Positions 8,326 to 17,900 are shown, counted from the first letter of the stretch. The stretch is DNA of 32,205 bases from Lachnospiraceae bacterium (GCA_017544835.1 JAFYDI010000023.1:1-32205); one strand, 5' to 3'. The notes: generated by a model from the sequence alone, not told the origin. Translations and numbers: made by a program.

Positions 8326-9141
8326 ATGGTAGCTATCGTTACGGGTGCCAGCTCGGGGTTTGGGTATGAAGTGTGTAAGCAATTGGTAGAAAAGGGTTAC
8401 AAGGTCTATGGTATCAGCCGAAGAGAACTTGCGCCGGTCGGCGTGACTGCGTATAGTGCAGACGTATCCGATGAAAGCGCCGTTCGCACGATAGTTGACG
8501 CGATTGCCCTTAAAGAGGGCCGAATTGATTTGCTGATTGCCAATGCGGGCATGGGTATTTCAGGGCCGGTTGAGTTGACTACAGAGGAGACGGCAAGGCG
8601 AATCATGGATGTCAATTTCTTTGGCCAGATTTACGTCACTCAGGCTGTTCTTCCGTATATGCGCAAGCAAAAGAAAGGCACTATCGTCTTTGTGAGTTCC
8701 GTCGGAGCTCCTATCGCATTGCCTTATCAGGCATTCTATTCGGCAAGCAAATCAGCCGTCAATTCCGTGGCGCTGGCACTTAGAAACGAAGCACGTGAAT
8801 ACGGAATCCACGTAACGGCCGTCATGCCGGGAGACGCAAGTACCGGCTTTACCGATGCACGAATCAAGCATAGCGATTCCGCTGTTAAGAAGGCGGATGA
8901 CGAGTCTTCTTTGTACCCGGGAAGCAACAATGCAGTCGCCTCCATGGAGAAGGACGAAAGAAACGGTATCTCACCCAAACGGGTTGCCGCTGTCATAGTT
9001 CGTGCAGCCTGCAAGAAGAATCCTGCTCCGCTATATGTTGCGGGCTTTAAATACCGTATTTTACTATCGCTTTACAATATTTTGCCCACAAGGATAGCCG
9101 TATGGCTTGTGGGAAAGTTTTACTTAAGAGCGGGAAAGTGA
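8326..9141 (+). CDS. Short-chain dehydrogenase/reductase
   Basis: A 271-residue classical SDR. The cofactor motif TGASSGFG is at residues 6-13, NAGMG near 73-77, the catalytic Ser in VFVSSVG and the YSASKSA motif follow, then the MPGDAST loop. The early R (SRRE after the second strand) hints at NADP(H). The C-terminal about 40 residues are hydrophobic and basic (YRILLSLYNILPTRIAVWLV), suggesting membrane association. The substrate is unknown. GGAGG lies about 8 nt before the ATG. A decayed acetyltransferase follows immediately. Confidence 0.9.
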   Translation: MVAIVTGASSGFGYEVCKQLVEKGYKVYGISRRELAPVGVTAYSADVSDESAVRTIVDAIALKEGRIDLLIANAGMGISGPVELTTEETARRIMDVNFFGQIYVTQAVLPYMRKQKKGTIVFVSSVGAPIALPYQAFYSASKSAVNSVALALRNEAREYGIHVTAVMPGDASTGFTDARIKHSDSAVKKADDESSLYPGSNNAVASMEKDERNGISPKRVAAVIVRAACKKNPAPLYVAGFKYRILLSLYNILPTRIAVWLVGKFYLRAGK

Positions 9142-9146
9142 TTATC

Positions 9147-9285
9147 ATGATAAGAAAAGCAACCGCTTGAAAAGAATGTAAAGGCTATACGTTTCTATGA
9201 AAGACATGGTTTTGTAGCCACCGGAGAAAGAAAACTTGAGGACGACACGACCGAGTATCTTATTCTTATGACGAAGAAAGCGTGA
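9147..9285 (+). pseudogene. GNAT acetyltransferase remnant (internal deletion and frameshift)
   Basis: The stretch opens with ATG encoding MIRKATA, a typical GNAT N-terminus, followed at once by TGA. From 9175, in a different frame, it encodes NVKAIRFYERHGF, then VATGERKLEDD, and ends EYLILMTKKA at 9285. NxxAIxFYExxGF is the GNAT motif B/C-terminal signature. Only the two ends of a protein of about 150 residues survive, so roughly 300 bp have been lost. No functional product is expected. Confidence 0.75.
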
Positions 9286-9297
9286 GATTTTACGGAA

Positions 9298-9822
9298 ATG
9301 GATAAGCTTTATATTACACATTATTACTATCCGGGAACGGACCCATGGAAGAATATAATGCTTCTTCCCAAGGAAGAGGCCTTTCGCAAGGCAAAAGAAC
9401 TTGCCGATTTACATCCTGATACTACCAGCTTCGGGCGATTTGCCGATTTCGAAAATTACTATCCTGCACGAAAGAAAGCGGACGAATTTGTTCGTGACAA
9501 ATTTATAGAGCTGGGCGGAAATCCGAAGCTTGAGCACCCGTTTTCTTTTGCCCTGATGGAGTGTGAATATCTCAGAGAATGGTTTAACAGCAGTGATAAG
9601 ATTATTATTGATCTTGAGGACGTGCCCGACGATCTGGTCAGTTTCACACTTGGCGACAGTTGCGCTCTGATGATACATGGAAAGGAGCCGGTTGTTCTGA
9701 CCAAAAAGATGCTCCTTGAACGAATTGCAGCATGTGGCGGCTCAGCAGAGGCCTTTTGTAAGGAAGCTCTCGGAAAGTACGCTTATGTTGAAGTGCAATT
9801 ATGGGACAGGGTGCAGGGATAA
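9298..9822 (+). CDS. Conserved protein of unknown function
   Basis: A 174-residue cytosolic protein without signal peptide or TM segment. It starts MDKLYITHYYYPGTDPWKNI and contains FGRFADFENYYPARKK and FTLGDSCALM. These blocks recall an uncharacterised family common in gut Clostridia; I know of no function. The ribosome binding site is weak. It follows the GNAT remnant by 12 nt and precedes a small helical protein by 33 nt. Confidence 0.75.
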   Translation: MDKLYITHYYYPGTDPWKNIMLLPKEEAFRKAKELADLHPDTTSFGRFADFENYYPARKKADEFVRDKFIELGGNPKLEHPFSFALMECEYLREWFNSSDKIIIDLEDVPDDLVSFTLGDSCALMIHGKEPVVLTKKMLLERIAACGGSAEAFCKEALGKYAYVEVQLWDRVQG

Positions 9823-9855
9823 ATTCAAATTTATAATGGAGAAGGGAAGTAAGCA

Positions 9856-10107
9856 ATGGGCCTTTTTAAATCCAAAGCAGAAAAGCAACTAGACAGCATC
9901 ATCCTGCGCCTGCAGATGAACATGTCTAATAATTATAAAGACAACGCGCAGGACAACCTTAAGGAACTCGAGGAAGCCCTCGAAGCGATGAAAAGTGCCG
10001 GCAATGTGAAGGCATCGGTCATAGAGAAGTATGACTCGATCGTGGGCATATACAAAGAGAAAATGAAAGAATTCCGCCACAAGGACCAAAAGCCTTACTG
10101 GCATTAA
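9856..10107 (+). CDS. Small helical protein of unknown function
   Basis: An 83-residue, almost wholly alpha-helical, charged protein (MGLFKSKAEKQLDSIILRLQ at the start, then QDNLKELEEALEAMKSAG). It has no cysteine and no TM segment; a coiled-coil or small bundle fold is likely. AAGGGAAG precedes the ATG. Not recognised. Confidence 0.7.
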   Translation: MGLFKSKAEKQLDSIILRLQMNMSNNYKDNAQDNLKELEEALEAMKSAGNVKASVIEKYDSIVGIYKEKMKEFRHKDQKPYWH

Positions 10108-10184
10108 AGAATAAAGAGCAATCGCCTATTGACTTGATAGGCAACTGACGATATCATTGTCTAAAAAGAAAAGGAACCAAAGAA

Positions 10185-10781
10185 ATGATTACAAGAGACG
10201 AAGCATTTGCACTGCTTAAGAAATACAATAAGGACCCCTTTCATATCCAGCATTCATTAACGGTTGAGGCTGTTATGAAATGGTATGCCAAGGAACTTGG
10301 CTATGGCGATGACGCAGAATACTGGGGAATAGTCGGACTCTTACACGACATAGACTTTGAGCTATACCCGGAGGAGCATTGTCTTAAAGCACCCGAACTT
10401 CTTAAAGACGGCGGCGTGAGCGATGACATTATTCACGCGGTATGTTCACACGGATACGGAATCACCGTAGGCTGCGGTGTAACCATTGATGTAGAGCCGA
10501 TTCATGAGATGGAAAAGGTTCTTTTTGCGGCAGACGAACTTACCGGACTTATATGGGCAGCAGCGCTCATGAGACCGTCAAAGAGCACCAAGGACATGGA
10601 ACTTAAGTCACTTAAGAAGAAATACAAGAGCAAAGGCTTTGCCGCAGGATGCTCGCGAGAAGTAATCGAGCGTGGCGCAGAGCAGCTTGGCTGGGAGCTT
10701 GACAAGCTCCTTGAAATGACCCTTCAGGCTATGGCCGCAAGCGAAGATACCATTAACGCTGAGATGGAGGCCGAGCAGTAA
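10185..10781 (+). CDS. HD-domain phosphohydrolase
   Basis: A 198-residue HD superfamily protein. The metal-binding residues are H23 (FHIQHS), H54-D55 (GLLHDIDFE), a His in the YPEEH/VCSHGY segment and the Asp of FAADELTGL. The HDID/ADELTGL layout matches a group of stand-alone HD hydrolases common in Clostridia and archaea whose substrates are mostly unknown; a nucleotide phosphomonoester or diester is likely. It lies 8 nt upstream of the rhodanese-TtcA gene, so co-transcription is probable. Confidence 0.85.
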   Translation: MITRDEAFALLKKYNKDPFHIQHSLTVEAVMKWYAKELGYGDDAEYWGIVGLLHDIDFELYPEEHCLKAPELLKDGGVSDDIIHAVCSHGYGITVGCGVTIDVEPIHEMEKVLFAADELTGLIWAAALMRPSKSTKDMELKSLKKKYKSKGFAAGCSREVIERGAEQLGWELDKLLEMTLQAMAASEDTINAEMEAEQ

Positions 10782-10789
10782 GGATTTTT

Positions 10790-11935
10790 ATGCAAGAAAT
10801 AAACATGGAAGAACTTAGGAATCTGCCTAAGGACTCTTATGAACTTATAGACATCAGGGATGAGGGGCTTGTGATTTACGGTATGATACCCGGAGCCCGT
10901 CACATTCCCGTGGAGACAATCGAGGAAGGAAGCGCTCACGAACTTGAGGCGATAGATAAGAATAAAAAGCTTGTTTTTTACTGCCAGATAGGTCGCAAAT
11001 CTCGAGAGCTTGAAGACCTTGAGTGTATGGCCGACAGAGACATTTACAGTCTGGAAGGCGGATATCTCGGATACATAAGGACTGCGCTTTCGGATGATTC
11101 GGACAACAAAGAGAAACAGCACAAAGCCGAGGAAAGCATTCGAAAGAAATTCCACAAGCAACTGTTTACTCCTTTTGCCAAAGCCTGCAAGACTTATAAG
11201 CTGATAGAAGAGGGCGACCGCATCGCTGTCTGCATTTCCGGCGGCAAGGATTCCATGCTGATGGCCAAGCTTTTTCAGGAGATTCAAAGACACAGACAGT
11301 GTAACTTTGAACTGACCTTTCTCGTAATGGACCCCGGCTATAACAAAGAGAACAGAGCGCTCATCGAGAGCAATGCCAAAGCACTCGGGATTCCCGTTAC
11401 AATATTTGAAAGTGACATTTTTGATGCTGTAGATACCATTGAGAAAAGCCCGTGTTATATTTGCGCAAGAATGCGTCGCGGTTATCTCTACAGTAAGGCT
11501 AAGGCGCTTGGATGCAACAAGATTGCGCTCGGTCACCACTATGATGATGTCATCGAGACCATCCTCATGGGAATGCTTCACGGCGCGCAGATACAGACAA
11601 TGATGCCCAAGCTCCACAGCACCAATTTCGAGGGCATGGAGCTTATCAGACCGCTTTACCTGGTGCGTGAAAGCGATATATGCGCTTGGAGAGACTACAA
11701 CGACCTTCACTTCCTCCAGTGCGCCTGCCATTTCACCGACACCTGCACCACATGCCACGAAGACGGCACAACTTCCTCAAAGCGCTTAGAGACCAAGAAA
11801 CTGATTGCGGAACTTAAAAAGAACAATCCGTTTATAGAATCCAATATTTTCAAGAGTGTAGAGAACGTAAACCTCGATACTGTAATCGCTTACAAGAAAG
11901 ACGGAGAAAGGCACCATTTCCTCGACGAGTATTGA
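10790..11935 (+). CDS. Rhodanese-TtcA/TilS fusion, tRNA thiolation enzyme
   Basis: A 381-residue fusion protein. Residues 1-100 are a rhodanese domain (IDIRDEG, IPGARHIP, active-site C65 in YCQIGRKSR, then LEGGYLGY). Residues about 115-381 are an adenylating PP-loop sulfurtransferase of the TtcA/TilS type: SGGKDSML (about 149-156), the cysteine pair in CYICARMRRG, and GHHYDDVIETILM. Several more Cys lie in CACHFTDTCTTC. In the TtcA family, such cysteines hold an iron-sulfur cluster and sulfur is inserted at C32 of tRNA. The rhodanese domain could deliver persulfide sulfur in cis. The tRNA position modified is inference. It follows the HD gene and precedes a four-Cys small protein. Confidence 0.88.
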   Translation: MQEINMEELRNLPKDSYELIDIRDEGLVIYGMIPGARHIPVETIEEGSAHELEAIDKNKKLVFYCQIGRKSRELEDLECMADRDIYSLEGGYLGYIRTALSDDSDNKEKQHKAEESIRKKFHKQLFTPFAKACKTYKLIEEGDRIAVCISGGKDSMLMAKLFQEIQRHRQCNFELTFLVMDPGYNKENRALIESNAKALGIPVTIFESDIFDAVDTIEKSPCYICARMRRGYLYSKAKALGCNKIALGHHYDDVIETILMGMLHGAQIQTMMPKLHSTNFEGMELIRPLYLVRESDICAWRDYNDLHFLQCACHFTDTCTTCHEDGTTSSKRLETKKLIAELKKNNPFIESNIFKSVENVNLDTVIAYKKDGERHHFLDEY

Positions 11936-11956
11936 TTGCGCGGGAGGCGCTGCTTT

Positions 11957-12184
11957 ATGGAAATCAAGTCGCTATTGATTAAAGATACTACAAAAGAAGA
12001 ACGCGAACGTATCATAAGAGAATCCATGGACTGCGGCGGAGGCTGCGAGAATTGTTCTTCCTGCTGGCTGGGCGGCGGTTCCCCCTCCGACATATACCGG
12101 GACTATATAGACGGCAAGCGTGAACTCAAAGAAATAAATGCTGAGTACATGAATAGATACCGCCAAGGGCGGAATATTATGTGA
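11957..12184 (+). CDS. Small four-cysteine protein, possible metal binder
   Basis: A 75-residue protein with C26-x3-C30-x2-C33-x2-C36 inside DCGGGCENCSSCWLGGG, then a helix (DIYRDYIDGKRELKEINAEY). ATG 11957 is preferred because GGGAGG lies 9 nt upstream; an upstream in-frame start would overlap the preceding stop. It lies 21 nt after the TtcA-like gene, suggesting a role with it, for example in sulfur or Fe-S handling. Function unproven. Confidence 0.7.
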   Translation: MEIKSLLIKDTTKEERERIIRESMDCGGGCENCSSCWLGGGSPSDIYRDYIDGKRELKEINAEYMNRYRQGRNIM

Positions 12185-12240
12185 AGAAAGACGATGGCAG
12201 AGGCACCGTCAATACAGTCAGACCTTTAAAGGACTATCGA

Positions 12241-12861
12241 TTAGAGCATCTTTTTGATTTCCGCCGCGAGTGCGGAAGCCTCATCATAGTCTAAGTTATC
12301 TACAAGCTCGGAAAGCTTAACAAGCCGATCTGAAAGCTCTTTACCGCATTCGTAGGTAAGGAGCTTTTTTGCTGCAACTTCCGCACGACTGATGTCGAAA
12401 TCGGCGGCTGCGGCCTCAATTTCCGTAAGAAGTTCAACTACGGCTTCGGCTGCAAAAGAAACCTTTTCGTCAGCATCTGCCTCCACAAAGGGCTCAAGCG
12501 ACGCCTTAAGCTCCCGGAAGCGCGCAAGCACATCGGGAGTAAGCGAGACAGCTTTTTCCAAAGCCCCTTCCTTGCCAATCTGCTCAAGTTCTAAGAAACT
12601 TTCGGAAAGAGCGGTAGCGCCGACCATTCTGCAGGTGGTCTTTAACGTGTGAACACATGTAGTAAAGTTCTTAATGTCTCCTGCAGATAGGGATTTTTCC
12701 GTTTCATCACATCTTTTATCAATAATTCCATAAACATCACGCAGAAATTCCATATACATCTCAAGATTTCCGCACTGTTTAATGCCAAGCGATGTATCGA
12801 TGCCGGGAATAGAGATTCCGTTATTAGTATCGGTTTTGATGCTATCATGACCTTGTTCCAT
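12241..12861 (-). CDS. Stand-alone HPt phosphotransfer protein
   Basis: A 206-residue protein with an HPt domain at about residues 18-110 (SIPGIDTSLGIKQCG start; phospho-acceptor H71 in CVHTLKT). It is followed by an Ala/Glu-rich helical C-terminal region (about 125-206) of the type that often follows HPt in clostridial hybrid kinases. ATG 12861 is chosen over an ATG 60 nt upstream because AAAGGAG lies 7 nt before it. It diverges from the REC-HD-GYP operon and probably shuttles phosphoryl groups between the hybrid kinase's receiver and the response regulators. It ends 56 nt from the convergent four-Cys gene. Confidence 0.85.
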   Translation of the reverse strand: MEQGHDSIKTDTNNGISIPGIDTSLGIKQCGNLEMYMEFLRDVYGIIDKRCDETEKSLSAGDIKNFTTCVHTLKTTCRMVGATALSESFLELEQIGKEGALEKAVSLTPDVLARFRELKASLEPFVEADADEKVSFAAEAVVELLTEIEAAAADFDISRAEVAAKKLLTYECGKELSDRLVKLSELVDNLDYDEASALAAEIKKML

Positions 12862-12919
12862 TGACCGACTCCTTTGAACGCTACGACGCTGATTAGGCTG
12901 CGACGTGGCCGAAATTTGC

Positions 12920-12966
12920 ATAATAAATAATTATTAATTGCTACGTTGTATTATTAATTATTATAG
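12920..12966. promoter_or_regulatory. Divergent AT-rich promoter/operator region
   Basis: ATTATTAATT occurs twice, at 12930-12939 and 12950-12959, exactly 20 bp apart, placing both copies on one face of the helix. On the plus strand TTGCTA (12938-12943), 17 nt and TTATAG (12961-12966) resemble a sigma-A promoter for the sensory operon. On the minus strand TATTAT (12920-12925) may be the -10 for the HPt gene. Confidence 0.45.
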
Positions 12967-12996
12967 TAGCACAATAAAGCGTCTCGCGCAAAAACG

Positions 12997-13019
12997 GCGC
13001 CCACATAGCATATGGGCGC
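12997..13019 (+). promoter_or_regulatory. 5'-UTR hairpin before the REC-HD-GYP gene
   Basis: GCGCCCA (12997-13003) pairs with TGGGCGC (13013-13019) around a 9-nt loop. It ends immediately before the AGGAGG ribosome binding site (13020-13025) and has no T run. It may affect message stability or ribosome access. Confidence 0.4.
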
Positions 13020-13034
13020 AAGGAGGCAGAATTA

Positions 13035-14066
13035 ATGGATGAGAGGATTATCGTTGTAGATGACGATCCCATTATTTTGAAAAAAGCATGGAAAAGTCTG
13101 GCGGATGCAGGAATGAAAGCGGTTGCGCTTAAATCCGGCGAGCAGCTTCTTGAACATATAAAAGACAACGGAAGTCCGGAACTCATTCTTTTGGATATTA
13201 GAATGTCAGGCATGGATGGCTATGAAACGCTTATGAAACTGCGCGAATGCGAGGAACCCGGCAGTGAGGTACCCGTTATTTTTCTGACAGGCGATGAAGA
13301 TGAGGATACGGAGATAAGAGGCTTATCACTCGGCGCCATGGACTTTATCAGAAAGCCGTTTATTCCGCAGGTACTGGCGTTAAGAGTCAGACACGCGGTG
13401 GAACTTACAAATCTTCAAAGAGACCTTGCGGGAGAAGTTGAGAAGAAGACAAAAGAAAACGAAGAACTCTTTCTTCAGGTAGTATCTTCCCTTGCGGCCT
13501 CAATCGATGCCAAGGACGCCTACACCAAAGGCCATTCCGGACGCGTTGCGGCATATTCCAAGGAAATAGCGAGAAGGTGCGGTTTTAACGAGACGGAGCA
13601 GGACAATATATACATGATGGGCCTTCTTCACGACGTAGGAAAAATCGGTGTGCCCGATAGAATCATCAATAAACCGGGAAGACTTGACGACGAGGAATTC
13701 TTAAAGATTAAAGAGCATCCCGTAATAGGCGGACGAATTCTTCAGAATATCCAAAAGATGCCCGAGCTTGCATCGGGAGCCAAGTGGCACCATGAAAGAT
13801 ACGACGGCAGAGGATATCCCGACGGTCTTAAGGGCGACGATATACCGGAGCCTGCGCGCATCATAGCCGTGGCCGATGCCTATGATGCTATGACCAGCAA
13901 CCGAAGCTACCGAGACATGCTTCCGCAGGAAAAGGTACGCTTAGAAATCGAAAAGGGCATGGGCTCGCAGTTTGATCCAAAGTTTGCGAAGGTCATGCTT
14001 GCCATGATTGACGAAGACAAAGAATTTACAATGCGCGACTGGGCGGCCGAGAAAAAGCCTGAGTAA
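13035..14066 (+). CDS. Response regulator with HD-GYP c-di-GMP phosphodiesterase
   Basis: A 343-residue two-domain response regulator. The receiver domain (residues 4-120) has the acidic pocket D9-D10-D11, phospho-acceptor D54 (LILLDIRM), the FLTG threonine and a KP switch (IRKPF). The HD-GYP domain (about 150-330) is complete: HSGRVAAYS, H199-D200 in LLHDVGKIG, HP (KEHPVIGG), HHERYDGRGYPDG (H252-H253, GYP) and ADAYDAMTSNRSYR. Such enzymes hydrolyse c-di-GMP to pGpG or GMP. It heads the sensory operon and is its only evident enzymatic output. AGGAGGC lies about 8 nt upstream of the ATG. Confidence 0.95.
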   Translation: MDERIIVVDDDPIILKKAWKSLADAGMKAVALKSGEQLLEHIKDNGSPELILLDIRMSGMDGYETLMKLRECEEPGSEVPVIFLTGDEDEDTEIRGLSLGAMDFIRKPFIPQVLALRVRHAVELTNLQRDLAGEVEKKTKENEELFLQVVSSLAASIDAKDAYTKGHSGRVAAYSKEIARRCGFNETEQDNIYMMGLLHDVGKIGVPDRIINKPGRLDDEEFLKIKEHPVIGGRILQNIQKMPELASGAKWHHERYDGRGYPDGLKGDDIPEPARIIAVADAYDAMTSNRSYRDMLPQEKVRLEIEKGMGSQFDPKFAKVMLAMIDEDKEFTMRDWAAEKKPE

Positions 14067-14123
14067 GTCGCGCAGACAGCACTAAAATACAAAGAAAACG
14101 CGTGCAGCGGGGAGGAACTGTTT

Positions 14124-14909
14124 ATGGAATGCAGTTTATTGCTGGTAACTTACGAAAAAACATTTCTTATCGATTCGGTAGCCAAAGGACTTGGGGAAAT
14201 CGGTATTAAGACTGCCGTATGCGGTCCGGATGTTAAAGACATAGAGGCGGGTAAAGACTCCGCAGACATAATCCTTGTATTTGTGGACGGCTTTACACCC
14301 GAAATGATGAAAGTTTTGGTCTACATTAAAGACGTGTGCGTTGATGACGGCAAGTCTCTTTATCTGGTGGGCTACAAGGACATGCTTGATTACGCGGCAG
14401 AGTTCGCACCGCCCGAATATGTGGAAAAAGAATTTCCGCGTCCCATAGACGCCAAAAAGCTGGTCAGCACACTAAGCAGCGAAGCCGAGCTTTTAAGCAG
14501 GAGAGCCGAGCAAAAGAACATAATGATAGTCGATGACGACGTAACTTATCTTAAAGTCATTCGCAAGCAATTATCCGAGAAATACCGTATAACCGCGGTT
14601 AAGTCGGGAATGCAGGCCATTAAGCATCTTGGAGCTCATACACCGGACCTTATACTTATGGATTACGATATGCCCATAACAACAGGCTCGAAGGTAATGG
14701 AAATGATAAGAAGCGAACCCGATACCGAGGAGATTCCGGTTATCTTTCTTACCGGCAGAGCGGACAGAGAAACGGTTATGGACGTAATGGGCTTAAACCC
14801 TCAGGGATACCTTCTTAAAAGCGCAAGCGGGGAAGACATTCTGGCATCAATCGATAAGTTTTTTGAAAACGAAAAAACCGGACGCAAACAAAGAAAACAC
14901 ATTGGTTAA
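14124..14909 (+). CDS. Pseudo-receiver-REC protein
   Basis: A 261-residue protein. The N-terminal about 120 residues have a receiver-like alternation (SLLLVTYEK, ILVFVDGF, LYLVGYKD, EKEFPRPIDAKKLV) but lack the acidic pair, so this is a degenerate receiver. Residues about 132-250 form a complete receiver: IMIVDDD, phospho-acceptor D180 in LILMDYDMP, FLTG and LLKSA. No DNA-binding or enzymatic output follows, so it probably acts as a phosphate sink, adaptor or protein-interaction switch. Its receiver is clearly paralogous to the last receiver of the downstream kinase. The gene lies 57 nt after the HD-GYP gene and 36 nt before the kinase. Confidence 0.85.
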   Translation: MECSLLLVTYEKTFLIDSVAKGLGEIGIKTAVCGPDVKDIEAGKDSADIILVFVDGFTPEMMKVLVYIKDVCVDDGKSLYLVGYKDMLDYAAEFAPPEYVEKEFPRPIDAKKLVSTLSSEAELLSRRAEQKNIMIVDDDVTYLKVIRKQLSEKYRITAVKSGMQAIKHLGAHTPDLILMDYDMPITTGSKVMEMIRSEPDTEEIPVIFLTGRADRETVMDVMGLNPQGYLLKSASGEDILASIDKFFENEKTGRKQRKHIG

Positions 14910-14945
14910 CAATATCGGGATATTTCCGGGATATGAGGTGCTTTA

Positions 14946-17900
14946 GTGAAAAGGGGACTTACAATCGTTGTAAATATAGCCTTTATTGCCTTCATTATCT
15001 TTTTTGTGGCCAAGTATACGTCACAGAAGAGAGAGGAAAGCAATAATCATGAACTGTTGCTGTTTCAAAATACTGCGGAAACGGCAGGTCAGATTATTGC
15101 CAACTACCTTGAGGATGAGCAGCATTTGTGCGACATATGGGCAAGCTATATAAACGGCTATTCATCTGTTGAAGGCCGCCACATGACCATGGAAGAAGCT
15201 ATAGAGTTTACCAGAAGAGCCTCCATCTCAGATCAGGTCGAAGCACATATAGTATTCTATGATGACGGTTCCTTCACGGGACTTTCGTCTACCCCCAGCA
15301 TTAAAGGAAGTACTGATTATAGCGTTTCATACAAGGGATATTCTTTGTTCTCAAATTTCTCCGAAAGCGCTTTAGACAATGAAGTCAGGCAGACGGCTGC
15401 TTTTGCCAATTCGCAAAACGGAGTCATTTCTATGGCTTTTCTTAATACCCTGACTTTAAAAGGCGAGAATCCCGGTGAAGAAAGAAAAGCACTTCTCATG
15501 CGTATAATCCCCATAAGCGAAATCAGCCGCAAGCTGGTATATCTTAAGGGAGAATACGAAGACGTGGACCTTGCGATTATCGATCATGACGGTAATTACA
15601 TGATTCACGGAAGCAAGCTTAAAAACTCAAATCTGTTTGAATACTTCAAATCCTATAACAACACAGACTTTTTAAGCCAGCGCGAGTTCGAAGCACAGGT
15701 AACGGGCGAAACGGGTCTTATGGAAATCACCGACTCGAAAGGCCGGATGTGTGTCGTAGCCCACACCCCCGTAACCTCCGATAAAGACTGGTTTCTTATC
15801 AATATTATACCCAAGGAAAGCTTAATTCCAAGCGTTGTCGACTGGGTGTTACTCGGCGGCACCATAGGCGCATTGGTGGCACTTTTGCTCTTTAACATGG
15901 CTGCCATGATGCTCTTTAACCGAAGACTTGCCATTATCGCGGATGAAGCGGAAAAAGCAAACGCCGCTAAGTCAAACTTCTTATCGATGATGTCCCACGA
16001 CATAAGGACGCCCATGAACGCCATCACGGGCTTTAACGAAATGATAAGCCGCGAAAGCCACGATCCCGAGATACTTAAGTACTCAGAAGGCATACGAATG
16101 GCGGACAAGACACTTCTCAGCCTTATCAATGACATACTCGATTTCTCCAAGCTCGAGGCGGGCAAGCTTGATATCATACCGGTGGAATACGACCTTGTAT
16201 CGGTACTTAACGACTTGGTTAACATGATACAGGTAAGAACAGAGGAAAAGAACCTGTCTCTTGAAATCAGCATAGATTCTAACATTCCGAGAAGCCTATA
16301 CGGCGACGAATTAAGAATAAAGCAGTGCGTCATCAACCTGCTTTCCAATGCCGTGAAATATACGCCTGAAGGGACGGTTTCTTTTGCGGTGGGATACGAA
16401 ACGTGCGAGGACAACGACAGAGAGATTTTGCTTAAATTCAGCGTTACGGATACCGGCTGCGGTATTAAGCCCGAGGATATTGATAAGCTCTTTATAGCCT
16501 TCAAACGTCTTGAGGAAAAAAGAAACCGAAACATCGAGGGAACCGGACTGGGGCTTAGCATCACCCAGAGCCTGCTATCTATAATGGGTTCAACGCTCGC
16601 TGTTGAAAGTGAGTATGGAAAGGGCTCAACGTTTTCTTTTGCTGTAAGGCAGGAAGTAAAGGGAACGGACAAGGTCGGCGAGTACGAGGAAGCCTTCCGA
16701 ATTGCCATGGAGTCAAAGGGCGGATACAGACAGAGCTTTACGGCGCCTGAGGCAAGGATACTGGTGGTTGATGATACGCCGCTTAACTTAAGCGTATTTA
16801 CGAGCTTACTTAAGGCAACAGAGGTTAGCGTCGATACAGCCGAGAGCGGAAGCGAATGCTTGAAGCTGTGCGCCGAGAATGCGTATGATGTTGTGTTTCT
16901 CGACCACATGATGCCGGACATGGACGGTATTGTGACGCTTCATGAATTGAAGGCGCTTAAAGATAATAAGAATGCGGATACACCGATTATATGCCTTACG
17001 GCCAACGCAATTTCGGGAATGAGAGAGATGTTTCTTTCGGAAGGATTTACCGATTATCTTGCCAAGCCGATAGATTTTGTGCGCCTTGAGCAGATGCTGC
17101 TTAAATACATTCCCAAAGAGAAGATTACGGTTGATTACGTGGAGCAAAAGAAAGACGGTACGCTTCCGGACGCGGTACTTGGAATATCCGGGCTGAATGC
17201 GGAGGCGGGATTGTCGCATTGCGGTGATGTTGAATCATATCTTAATGCGCTCAGAATGTATAGCGAAGCGGCTGAGAAGAACGCGCGAGAAATCAAGGAT
17301 TTATGGTATGCAGGGGATATGGGCAAGCTCACTATAAAGCTTCATGCATTAAAGAGCACTTCAAGGGTTATAGGAGCACTTAATGCAGGCGAGCTTGCGG
17401 CGGAACTTGAGCAGGCAGGCAAGCTGGGTAAGCTTAAAGAGCGTGGTGACGATATAGAGAGGCTTGTTAAGTCATATACGGGGCTTGCGGCGCAGTTAAC
17501 GCTGATTTGTAAGGCTTGCGACGCTGAGTCGGAAACTGCATCGGCGGCGGAAGAGGCTGAAAGTGATGTAGCGACCAATCATAGCATTCTTCTTGTGGAT
17601 GATGACCCGGTATACCAGAAAATGGCACGAGGCTGGCTGTCGGATAAGTACTTTGTAGCGGCCGCAAAGAGCGGTAAGCAGGCTCTTCAATATCTAAGCG
17701 GACATACGCCCGACCTGGTGCTTCTTGACTGCGAGATGCCGGAAATGAGCGGTGCAGAAGTTTTTAATAATATCAGGCAAAATTCGCAGACTGCAGACAT
17801 ACCTGTAATCTTCTTAACAGGCTCATTAGGCGGAGAAGATATGCAGATAGCTGATGGATATGTGCATCAGGGACATTTGTTAAAATCGATGAACAGAGAC

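Noticed and set aside
10124-10142. Hairpin GCCTAT/ATAGGC between the small helical protein and the HD protein
   Set aside because: The stem is only 6 bp with no T run, so it is not a supported terminator or riboswitch.
10724-11758. 344-codon open frame on the minus strand opposite the rhodanese-TtcA fusion
   Set aside because: The plus strand encodes intact rhodanese and PP-loop motifs; the antisense frame has no recognisable domain.
15653-16921. 422-codon Ser-rich open frame antisense to the hybrid kinase
   Set aside because: It mirrors kinase codon usage and has no domain, while the kinase motifs are complete.
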